From NCBI GenBank assembly GCA_031266495.1, contig JAISAX010000865.1, forward strand, positions 1 to 10,593: a stretch of DNA of 10,593 nucleotides. The letters run 5' to 3'. Position numbers and translations under genes: made by a program. The notes under the pieces were generated by a model that was given only the letters and a program-made list of their open reading frames with translations, was not told the DNA's origin and made no database searches. This document shows, in pieces, positions 1-5,612 of the stretch. Position 1 is the stretch's first letter. Each line of letters starts with the position of its first letter. The stretch comes from Opitutaceae bacterium (GTDB taxonomy: Bacteria > Verrucomicrobiota > Verrucomicrobiae > Opitutales > Opitutaceae).

Positions 1-1253
1 CCCCCCCGGACGCCTCCGCTGCCAGTCGGGCGCTTGCCATCGGCGTCGCCGGGCTCATCGTCACCGCCATCGGCCTTGCGTTCTCCACTGCCAAAACTGT
101 CGCATTTTCCTATCTCGTCGGCATCACGTTCTGGACCGGACTCGCCCTCGGCATGCTCTTCCTCGTGATGATCCATCACATCTTCGACGCGAGTTGGTCG
201 GTCGTCCTGCGCCGCCAGTACGAGCACGGCCTCGCCGCCTTCAAGTGGCTCGGGCTCCTCTTCGTGCCACTCATCATAACCACATTCGCCGCCCCTTCGC
301 TCCTCTGGAAATGGATGGACCCGACCTACGACCTCTCCAGGGTCGGCGGCCACGGCACCGTCGGCACCGATATTCTCTGGATCAGGAAATCCGGCCTGCT
401 CAGCCTCAACTTTTTTCTGATGGCGACCATCGCCTCGTTCCTCATCTGGATGTGGCTCTCCGCCCGCCTCCGCCGCGCCTCTTTCACCCAGGACGCCGAC
501 GGTGACATCAAGTGGACTTTTGCCAATCGCAAGACGGCGGCCTTCGGCCTCCCGCTCGCCGCGATCACCCTCACTCTCTGCGTCATCCTCTGGGTGAAAT
601 CACTCGACTACCACTGGTTCTCGACGATGTACGGCGTCTGGTATTTTGCGGGCTGTATCCGCGCGGCACTTTCAGCCGGCGTCATCATCATGCTCTGGCT
701 CTGGCAGCGCGGCGACTACAAGGGCATCCTCAATGACAACCACTTGCACTCGATCGGCCAGCTCATGTTCGCCTTCACGGTGTTCTGGGCCTACGTGACG
801 TTCTCGCAGTATTTCCTGATCTGGAACGCCAACGTCCCCGAGGAAACCTTCTGGTACAACCTCCGCGAGCTGAACCCGTCGAACAACGAGCCCAACCAGT
901 GGAAATGGGTCGGCATGTTCCTGCTCTTCGGCCACTTCTTTTTCCCGTTCTTCGCCCTCATCAGCTATCAGGCGAAAATCTGCAAGGGCTGGATGAAGTT
1001 CATGAGCTGGTTCATCGCCTTCGCCTTCCTGATCGACGTCATCTACAACATCATGCCCTCGAAAAAGATCGTCTTCGCCGGCATCGAAAGCGGCAACCCG
1101 TATCCGTTTATTGGCGACGGCCTGATCTGGGTGGCCACGTCCCTGATCGGCATCGGCGGCGTTTGCGTGTGGGCCTACCTGCGCAGCTTCCCGACCGCCA
1201 GGCTCATCCCGATCCGCGATCCCCGCATCGGCGAATGCCTCACGCATTACTAA
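1..1253 (+). CDS. actF: ACIII quinol:cytochrome c oxidoreductase membrane subunit ActF (5' end outside window)
   Basis: This is a quinone-interacting integral membrane subunit of alternative complex III, which oxidises membrane quinol and passes electrons to c-type cytochromes. The reading frame (first full codon at base 3) is open from the left edge, giving 416 visible residues; the ATG at 153 is internal. Several hydrophobic helices are visible, with the family-like motif HHIFDASWSVVLRR near visible residue 57, and the C-terminal PTARLIPIRDPRIGE typical of ActF. The visible N-terminus already looks like the start of the first helix (ALAIGVAGLIVTAIGLAF), so probably only some 10-20 residues are missing. 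ActF is related to the NrfD/PsrC family and is usually the last act gene; actA-E would lie to the left. The oxidase operon downstream on the same strand fits the known act-oxidase linkage. Identification rests on remembered family motifs, not on a search. Confidence 0.85.
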   Translation, partial: PPDASAASRALAIGVAGLIVTAIGLAFSTAKTVAFSYLVGITFWTGLALGMLFLVMIHHIFDASWSVVLRRQYEHGLAAFKWLGLLFVPLIITTFAAPSLLWKWMDPTYDLSRVGGHGTVGTDILWIRKSGLLSLNFFLMATIASFLIWMWLSARLRRASFTQDADGDIKWTFANRKTAAFGLPLAAITLTLCVILWVKSLDYHWFSTMYGVWYFAGCIRAALSAGVIIMLWLWQRGDYKGILNDNHLHSIGQLMFAFTVFWAYVTFSQYFLIWNANVPEETFWYNLRELNPSNNEPNQWKWVGMFLLFGHFFFPFFALISYQAKICKGWMKFMSWFIAFAFLIDVIYNIMPSKKIVFAGIESGNPYPFIGDGLIWVATSLIGIGGVCVWAYLRSFPTARLIPIRDPRIGECLTHY

Positions 1254-1277
1254 CCGCTTCATTGAAACCCGATCCGG

Positions 1278-1390
1278 TGAACCACAGAGACACAAAGACA
1301 CAGAGGTCAAATCACAGAGAACCCGGCCCGCGGATTTCTAGTCCCTCTCTGTGCGGTCTTTTCTCTGTGCCTCCGTGTCTCCGTGGTTAA
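1278..1390. repeat. Imperfect palindromic repeat of the ACCACAGAGACACAGAG type
   Basis: The left arm (1278-1307, GAACCACAGAGACACAAAG...) is nearly the reverse complement of the right arm (1361-1390, ending CCGTGTCTCCGTGGTTAA), with a central spacer of about 50 bases. This is a widespread short interspersed element of many environmental bacteria, recognisable because its translation gives spurious peptides such as TTETRRHRE. It fills the gap between actF and the small membrane-protein gene. The transcript could form a long hairpin, so it may attenuate transcription between the ACIII genes and the oxidase genes; that role is inferred. Confidence 0.85.
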
Positions 1391-1408
1391 CCTGAAAACC
1401 TTCCGCCC

Positions 1409-1762
1409 ATGAGCACCGCCACTCACGCCACGCCTGCCGCCGAACCTGCAAAAACCTCCACCTTCCTCATCACGCTTGCCGCAGCGATCGGCGGGTTCGC
1501 GATTTTCGCGCTGATCCTCTTCATCGCCTACCTGCCGCAAAAGCCCGCGCCCATCGCGATCGACAACGGCACGCGCACACCGGAGGAGCGCGCCGCCGCC
1601 CTCGCCGAACTTCAGGCCAGGGAGCATGCCGCCGCCACGAGCTACGACTGGGTGGACCAGGAAAAACGCATCGTCCGCATCCCGATCGACGAAGCCATGC
1701 GCCTCACCGCCCGCGACCTCGCCGCCGGCGGCAGCGGCGACGGCAAGGAGGATGCGAAATGA
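1409..1762 (+). CDS. Small membrane-anchored protein between actF and ccoN
   Basis: This is a 117-residue protein of unknown function. An Ala/Pro/Thr-rich N-terminus of about 18 residues is followed by one membrane helix (residues ~19-43, FLITLAAAIGGFAIFALILF) and a soluble tail. The tail contains YDWVDQEKRIVRIPIDEAMRL (residues ~79-99). As I recall it, a similar W-D-x-x-x-x-I-x-R-I-P-I-x-x-A-M pattern recurs in small proteins encoded beside ACIII and oxidase genes, where it probably sits on the periplasmic side. The stop overlaps the ccoN start by ATGA, so the two are probably translationally coupled. No clear Shine-Dalgarno sequence precedes the ATG, and the palindromic repeat ends 18 bases upstream. 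An assembly or docking role in an ACIII-oxidase supercomplex is plausible but inferred. It has no haem motif and is too long and wrongly placed to be CcoQ. Confidence 0.75.
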   Translation: MSTATHATPAAEPAKTSTFLITLAAAIGGFAIFALILFIAYLPQKPAPIAIDNGTRTPEERAAALAELQAREHAAATSYDWVDQEKRIVRIPIDEAMRLTARDLAAGGSGDGKEDAK

Positions 1763-3270
1763 GCGAGAGCACCACCCTCGATCCCGCCACGCAGGCTGAA
1801 GACATCGACGCGCGCATCGAAATGAGCGAGATCGACGCCTCCGCCCGTGCTCCCGTGATATTTTTTCTCGGCTCGGCCATTCTCTGGCTCCTCGTCGGCA
1901 CGCTCTACGCGCTGATCGCTTCCATCAAGCTCCACCAGCCGCATTTCCTTGGTGACACCGAATGGCTTTCCTTTGGCCACGTCCGTACTGTCCATCTCAA
2001 TACGGTGATTTACGGATGGGCGACCAATGCCGCCATTGCCGTGGTGCTCTGGCTGATGGCGCGGCTCTCGCGCTCCACGATCCGCCACTCCGGCCTGCTC
2101 TTCATTGCCGGCGCATTCTGGAACATCGGCGTTACCATCGGAGTCATTGGCATCATGCGCGGCGATTCCACCGCGATCGAGTGGCTGGAGATGCCGCCCT
2201 GCGTCACGCCGCTGCTCTTTGTCGCCTATGCGCTGATCGGAGCCTGGGCCGTCATCACCTTCCGTTTCGGCAAGTCGCGGCACATCTATATCTCGCAATG
2301 GTATATCCTCGCCGCGCTCTTCTGGTTCCCGTGGCTGTATTCGGTCGCGCAAATCATGCTCGTTTTTGTGCCGGTGCGCGGCACCGTACAAAACCTCGTC
2401 AACGGGTGGTTCGCCCACAACGTCCCTGGCCTCTGGTTCACGCCGATTGGCCTCGGCTCCGTGTATTATTTTCTCCCGAAAGTCCTCGGGAAGCCCATCC
2501 ACAGCTACTACCTGGCGATCCTCGGCTTCTGGTCCCTCGCGCTCTTCGGCAACTGGGCGGGCGTCCGACACCTGACCGGCGGTCCGGTGCCGGTGTGGGT
2601 GCAGTCGTGCGGCATCGTCGCCTCGCTCATGATGACCGTGCCGGTGCTCGCCACCGGTATCAATTACCACATGACGATGGCCGGCGATTTCGGGAAGCTG
2701 AAGAGCAGCCCCACACTGCGGTTCATTGTTTTTGGCGCGGTCAACTACACCCTCGTTTCTCTCCAGGGCTCGGCCATGTCGCTGCGAAGCTGGGCCGGGA
2801 TCACGCACTTCACCCACTTCACCATCGCCCATGCGCACTGGGGCATGTACGCCTTTTTCACCATGGTGATGTTCGGGGCGGTTTATTATATCCTCCCCCG
2901 TCTCGTTCTCAAGGAGTGGCCCTCGGCGAAACTGATCAGTATCCATTTTTCGACTACCGCCGTCGGCATCCTCGTCTGCGTCATCGGCCTCTCCTGGGGC
3001 GGCATCCTGCAAGGCATCCTGATGAACGCCCCGAAACTCGCCCGCGTCCTCGGCATGCAGGAGGGAGAAGACCCCGTGGCGTTTATCGAAACCGTAAAAA
3101 TCACGATCCCGTATCTGGAATTCCGTACCTATGCGGGCATCCTCATCACGATCGGGCACATCGCCTTTGCGGTAAATTTTTTCTGGATACTCCTTCGCAA
3201 ACGTCCGGATGGTCCCACCGCGCCCACGCTCTTCACCCGCGGCTCCGGAATGGAGGAGATTGCCCGATGA
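1759..3270 (+). CDS. ccoN: cbb3-type cytochrome c oxidase subunit I (CcoN), divergent active site
   Basis: This is the catalytic haem-copper subunit of a cbb3-type (C-family) oxidase: 503 residues, about 12 membrane helices, slightly longer than usual. Visible conserved positions are H79 (RTVHLNTVIYG, low-spin haem b), H220 with N221 (FAHNVPGLWF, first CuB ligand), the YYFLPK motif at 236-241, and H358/H360 (IAHAHWGMY, haem ligands). Compared from memory with Pseudomonas stutzeri CcoN (YIWAGPHHLHYTALPDW), the matching stretch here is GNWAGVRHLTGGPVPVW (264-280). So R270 replaces the first histidine of the CuB HH pair, and G264 replaces the tyrosine cross-linked to the first CuB histidine. Q336 (SLQGSAM) stands where Glu of the FEGPM motif is expected. 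The start is supported by AAGGAG at 1745-1750 and the ATGA overlap with the upstream gene. The family is certain; whether it reduces oxygen normally is not. Confidence 0.9.
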   Translation: MSESTTLDPATQAEDIDARIEMSEIDASARAPVIFFLGSAILWLLVGTLYALIASIKLHQPHFLGDTEWLSFGHVRTVHLNTVIYGWATNAAIAVVLWLMARLSRSTIRHSGLLFIAGAFWNIGVTIGVIGIMRGDSTAIEWLEMPPCVTPLLFVAYALIGAWAVITFRFGKSRHIYISQWYILAALFWFPWLYSVAQIMLVFVPVRGTVQNLVNGWFAHNVPGLWFTPIGLGSVYYFLPKVLGKPIHSYYLAILGFWSLALFGNWAGVRHLTGGPVPVWVQSCGIVASLMMTVPVLATGINYHMTMAGDFGKLKSSPTLRFIVFGAVNYTLVSLQGSAMSLRSWAGITHFTHFTIAHAHWGMYAFFTMVMFGAVYYILPRLVLKEWPSAKLISIHFSTTAVGILVCVIGLSWGGILQGILMNAPKLARVLGMQEGEDPVAFIETVKITIPYLEFRTYAGILITIGHIAFAVNFFWILLRKRPDGPTAPTLFTRGSGMEEIAR

Positions 3271-4010
3271 ATCGCGCACAGATCCTCTTTCTCGGCATCT
3301 TCGCCACGCTCGCCTTTTCCTGGACGGGCATCGTGCTGACCAACCAGATCAGCTACGGCAAACTCACGCCTTATGTCAGCGAAGACGACGGCAAGAGCTA
3401 CCCGCAACAACTCCCCGGTTCCGCCGTCCGCGGCAAGGAAGTTTACCGGGAGATGGGCTGCGTTTATTGCCACACCCAGCAAGTCCGACGCCCCGGTTAC
3501 GGTGTGGACATCGAGCGCAACTGGGGCGAGCGCCAGAGCGTGGCTCGCGACTATATCAGGGAACAACGCGTCTTCCTCGGCGCCATGCGCACCGGCCCCG
3601 ACCTGCGCAACGTCGGCGCCCGCTACGCCGGCCAGGGCGGTATCGACTGGCACAACAAACACCTTTACGAACCGACGCTCACCTCGCCCGGCTCGATCAT
3701 GCCGCCGTACGCATTTCTCTTCGATTACCGCCCCGTTGTCGGGAAACCCTCGACCAAGGCGATTGACCGCCTCTTCACGCCCGAGGAAAAACGCAAATAC
3801 GGCATCGACAAGCCCGGCCACGAACTCGTCCCGAGCCGGCGCGCCGAGGACCTCGTCCATTATCTGCTGAGCCTGAACGACACCCCGTACACCTATCCCG
3901 AGGAAGCCCGCCGCGTCTATGTCGCGCCTCCCGCCGCGCCTCCCGCCACGCCGCCTGCCGCGCCGCCTGTGGCCGCGCCTGCAGCCAGTCCGAAGGAGGA
4001 ATCAAAATGA
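3267..4010 (+). CDS. ccoO: cbb3-type oxidase monohaem cytochrome c subunit (CcoO)
   Basis: This is the membrane-anchored monohaem cytochrome c that feeds electrons into CcoN. The 247-residue protein starts with one membrane anchor (residues ~5-25, QILFLGIFATLAFSWTGIVL) and continues as a periplasmic domain with a single haem site CVYCH at 65-69, in the CcoO-typical context MGCVYCHTQQVRRPGYG. The distal methionine is probably M145 (GSIMPPYAFLF). Residues ~215-247 form an Ala/Pro-rich tail (repeats of PPA) that extends beyond the usual CcoO domain. The start at 3267 overlaps the ccoN stop by ATGA and has GGAGGAG at 3252-3258. The frame is open far upstream inside ccoN, but that extension has no CcoO homology. 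It is followed directly by another overlapping cytochrome gene, so the operon continues. Confidence 0.92.
   Translation: MNRAQILFLGIFATLAFSWTGIVLTNQISYGKLTPYVSEDDGKSYPQQLPGSAVRGKEVYREMGCVYCHTQQVRRPGYGVDIERNWGERQSVARDYIREQRVFLGAMRTGPDLRNVGARYAGQGGIDWHNKHLYEPTLTSPGSIMPPYAFLFDYRPVVGKPSTKAIDRLFTPEEKRKYGIDKPGHELVPSRRAEDLVHYLLSLNDTPYTYPEEARRVYVAPPAAPPATPPAAPPVAAPAASPKEESK
3993..4000 (+). promoter_or_regulatory. Ribosome-binding site pointing to the out-of-frame ATG of the cytochrome gene
   Basis: AAGGAGGA lies 6 bases before ATG 4007 and 9 before ATG 4010, at the TGA of ccoO. It is the strongest Shine-Dalgarno sequence in the operon. Both ATGs are in a frame that stops at 4213, not the frame of the haem domain. 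The site therefore marks where the downstream cytochrome should start, and shows that a frame change is needed in between. Confidence 0.75.
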
Positions 4011-4698
4011 TGCCCCCGCCTTCCCGACCCGCCTCCCCCCCCCCCTGTCCCCCCCGCCCGTCAGCCCCCGCCCGCCCTCCGGCGAGTGTATCCGGGAACC
4101 CGATTCAATTCATCTGCGCGAGAATCCGGAGCCGACGGCAAAGCCGGCCCTCATACCGGTCTGGCTCGTACTGTACATCTGTGCGGCGCTCGTGGTTGGC
4201 TCCATTTATCTGATGCTCTATCGGGGCGACTTCGACCCGCTTGTTTACGACGAACGATACGTTCCCGGCGCGGGCGGCGTGGCGAGCTCCGCGCAGATCA
4301 CGCCCGAACAGATGGTAGCCCAAGGCCAAAAGCTCTACCAGACGTGCGCGACCTGTCACCAGGCGACCGGCCAGGGACTTGTGGGCAACTATCCACCGCT
4401 GGCCGGTTCAGAGTGGGTGCAAGGCAGCGAGGAGCGTGTGATCCGCATCCTGTTGCACGGACTCGGCGGCGAGCTCAAGGTGCATGGTGAAACCTACAAC
4501 GGCAACATGCCGGCCTTCGGACCGGGCGGCGGTTACAACTGGAAGGACGACCGCATCGCGTACGTGCTGACCTACATCCGCCAGGAGTGGGGCAACACCG
4601 CTGGTCCGGTCACGCCGGAAAAGGTGAAGGAAGTCCGCACCGCCACCGCCGACCGCAAGATCCCCTGGACCCAAGCCGAACTGGAAGCGATCGAGTAG
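4007..4698 (+). CDS. Monohaem membrane cytochrome c, CcoP-position subunit, with apparent frameshift in a C run
   Basis: This is a c-type cytochrome in the CcoP position of the oxidase operon. The haem-domain frame holds, in order, DSIHLRENPEP (from ~4102), a membrane helix (IPVWLVLYICAALVVGSIYL), the haem site CATCH (4345-4359) and a probable distal Met in NGNMPAF (4507). That frame has no ATG, GTG or TTG between the ccoO end and the helix. The expected start (ATG 4007/4010, with AAGGAGGA upstream) is in a different frame, which reads a Pro-rich stretch into C11 (4035-4045) and C7 (4049-4055). One extra C, or two fewer, in a run would join the frames into about 229-230 residues. Only one haem motif is present, whereas classical CcoP has two. 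The gene could be intact with a miscounted C run, phase-variable, or truly broken; I cannot tell which. Confidence 0.82.
4035..4055 (+). repeat. C11 and C7 homopolymer runs inside the cytochrome gene start
   Basis: C11 at 4035-4045 is followed by TGT and C7 at 4049-4055. They lie between the ribosome-binding site/ATG and the first residues of the haem-domain frame, in a Pro-coding linker. The change of frame needed to express the cytochrome must happen at or close to these runs. Confidence 0.9.
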
Positions 4699-4731
4699 AG
4701 AGGCCGCAGATCGTATCCGTGTTGCGACTGC

Positions 4732-4847
4732 TCCGGACGGGTGTAATTGAAAGTGGTGGGAACGCCCTCCCGGAGCGGCGGCGGAGACGCCGCCGCTCCG
4801 GGCGACTTCACTCCGTTCCCATCACTTCCGATTACACCCGCTCCGGA
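4732..4847. repeat. Palindromic element, perfect 15-bp stem with GAGA loop plus outer arms
   Basis: The core is a perfect inverted repeat: CCCGGAGCGGCGGCG (4769-4783), loop GAGA (4784-4787), CGCCGCCGCTCCGGG (4788-4802). Outer arms 4732-4764 and 4814-4847 are also complementary, with three transition-type mismatches and one indel (shared core GGGTGTAAT / ATTACACCC). The element starts about 34 bases after the cytochrome stop. It lacks a T-tract, so it is not a classical intrinsic terminator, but it could block 3'-end decay or be a MITE/REP-like mobile repeat. GAGA fits the GNRA tetraloop pattern. Confidence 0.85.
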
Positions 4848-5076
4848 CGAAATCGGAAAAATATTCTTGCATTCGGAAAATTCCTTATCAGTTTTGCCGA
4901 CTTCATTGATTTCGTTGCCATCCCGCTGCTCCCTCCAGAATTACCGAGTCTCCTCTCTCGAAAAACATTCACAACATGCTTTACATAACCATGACAGGCA
5001 CCGCTAAAAATGCGACATTTGCAAATATGATCATGGGTAAAAAAGTTACGCAAGTCGTTGTAGAATCGAGAGTTAT
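4848..5076. other. AT-richer intergenic stretch, no gene recognised
   Basis: About 230 bases with visibly lower GC than the rest of the window and no convincing reading frame. It contains the perfect palindrome ATTTGCAAAT (5017-5026), a possible protein-binding site, and TATGAT at 5026-5031 without a good -35 partner. It might hold the original promoter region of the PEP-CTERM gene at 5613, now separated from it by the intron remnant; this is inferred. Confidence 0.4.
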
Positions 5077-5086
5077 CCCCCCCCCC
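5077..5086 (+). repeat. C10 homopolymer run
   Basis: Ten C residues follow GAGAGTTAT and are followed at once by a small inverted repeat, GAATC (5087-5091) and GATTC (5097-5101). It lies at the border between the AT-richer stretch and the intron remnant. Confidence 0.9.
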
Positions 5087-5113
5087 GAATCGGCTTGATT
5101 CATGAGTGGGCAT

Positions 5114-5143
5114 GTGTCCGCGTATCAGTCGATACGCGGACAC
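5114..5143. repeat. Perfect 12-bp inverted repeat (hairpin)
   Basis: GTGTCCGCGTAT (5114-5125) and ATACGCGGACAC (5132-5143) flank a 6-base loop, CAGTCG. There is no following T-tract. It lies just left of the recognisable maturase remnant and could be an intron RNA stem, a terminator relic or an operator. Confidence 0.75.
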
Positions 5144-5190
5144 CGGCACGCCGAAGACCATCGCCCCGTGTACCGGATAGAAAGCCGGAT

Positions 5191-5418
5191 AAGAAGGCAG
5201 AAAGGAAGTGCCCTTGGCAAAAGTGGCATAATACGTGGGGACGCCAACGAGTGCTACGAAGACCCGGACTGCCTGAAAGCCGCGTAAAAGTGGCAAGCAG
5301 CAGTGCGGGAGCATGGCGGATGGCGGCCAATCCGGCGATGCACGAAGCCATGTGCAACCGGAAAGTAAGGAAGTACGGATACCTGATGCCATCACAGACC
5401 TTGCTCGACAAACCGGAC
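5191..5418 (+). pseudogene. C-terminal remnant of a group II intron reverse transcriptase/maturase
   Basis: The frame with codons at 5191, 5194 and so on reads a fragment resembling the end of group II intron-encoded reverse transcriptases. CPWQKWHNTWGRQRVL (from 5209) matches the family pattern C-x-W-K-Q-W-x-x-x-R-x-R-x-x-x-L. SSSAGAWRMAANPAM (5296-5340) matches the S-x-x-G-x-W-R-x-A region. NRKVRKYGYL (5356-5385) matches the usual N-x-x-L-x-x-x-G-Y ending. No polymerase core (YADD) is present anywhere upstream, so only the thumb/maturase tail survives. The frame runs without a stop through the domain V-like RNA downstream, which an intact intron gene would not do. The left boundary is uncertain. 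The position directly before a domain V-like hairpin is the expected order in a group II intron and is the main support. Confidence 0.65.
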
Positions 5419-5443
5419 TGGACTCCAACCGCCGTATACGGAA

Positions 5444-5518
5444 AAGCCGTATGCGGAAAACCGCGCGTACGGTGGTGCGGGATCCCTCCCGGGCGCAATC
5501 CCGGCAGGGCCGCCCGAT
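5444..5518 (+). ncRNA. Degenerate group II intron domain V and VI (intron 3' end)
   Basis: AAGCCGTATGCGG (5444-5456), loop AAAA, then CCGCGCGTACGGT (5461-5473) reproduces domain V: AGC triad at 5445-5447, CCGTAT paired with GTACGG, a two-base bulge (GC, usually AC or CG), and GCGG paired with CCGC. It is about one pair shorter than the canonical 34-base form, and the usual GAAA loop is altered. A domain VI-like stem follows (GTGCGGGAT to CCGCCCGAT, inner stem CCCTCCCGGG with CCCGGCAGGG). It ends in GAT at 5516-5518, fitting the AY 3' end. The position of the branch-point adenosine (about 7 bases from the end) is G5512, so lariat splicing is unlikely. Confidence 0.65.
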
Positions 5519-5546
5519 CGGGTGCCAAACGCCTTCTGCTCCTGCG

Positions 5547-5574
5547 CAATCCGCAATCTGTAATCCGGAATCCG
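5547..5574. repeat. Four tandem copies of a 7-bp repeat
   Basis: CAATCCG, CAATCTG, TAATCCG and GAATCCG follow each other without gaps. The reverse strand reads as the well-known heptamer GGATTGC / AGATTGC type that gives spurious peptides such as FRITDCGL. It sits about 40 bases before the PEP-CTERM start. Confidence 0.8.
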
Positions 5575-5612
5575 GATACCTGTTCCTTTTCCCGTATCGG
5601 GAAACTCATGCC

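Noticed and set aside
1307..1627. Minus-strand open frame ending in a TTETRRHREK peptide
   Set aside because: This peptide is the known spurious translation of the interspersed palindromic repeat.
1962..3266. Upstream extension of the ccoO frame inside ccoN
   Set aside because: The extension is Arg/His-rich and without homology. The ATG at 3267 has a ribosome-binding site, the ATGA overlap and the expected membrane anchor.
1642..3279. Long open frame of 545 codons on the minus strand opposite ccoN
   Set aside because: It is a high-GC shadow of ccoN: charged, low-complexity translation with no recognisable domain, while the plus strand encodes a clear oxidase subunit.
4007..4213. Short protein of 68 codons from the ATG at the ccoO stop
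   Set aside because: After the Pro-rich start the translation is unlike any protein and overlaps the membrane helix of the cytochrome in another frame. It is better explained as the frameshifted start of that gene.
4980..5010. Possible promoter TTTACA with TAAAAA
   Set aside because: The spacing (19-20 bases) and the -10 match are poor, and the nearest downstream start is over 600 bases away.
5547..5574. Possible CRISPR-like array
   Set aside because: The units are 7 bp without spacers; no repeat-spacer pattern of CRISPR size occurs anywhere in the window.
5313..5612. Upstream extension of the first PEP-CTERM gene to 5313
   Set aside because: This part covers the intron remnant and the heptamer repeat; the signal peptide starts at 5613.
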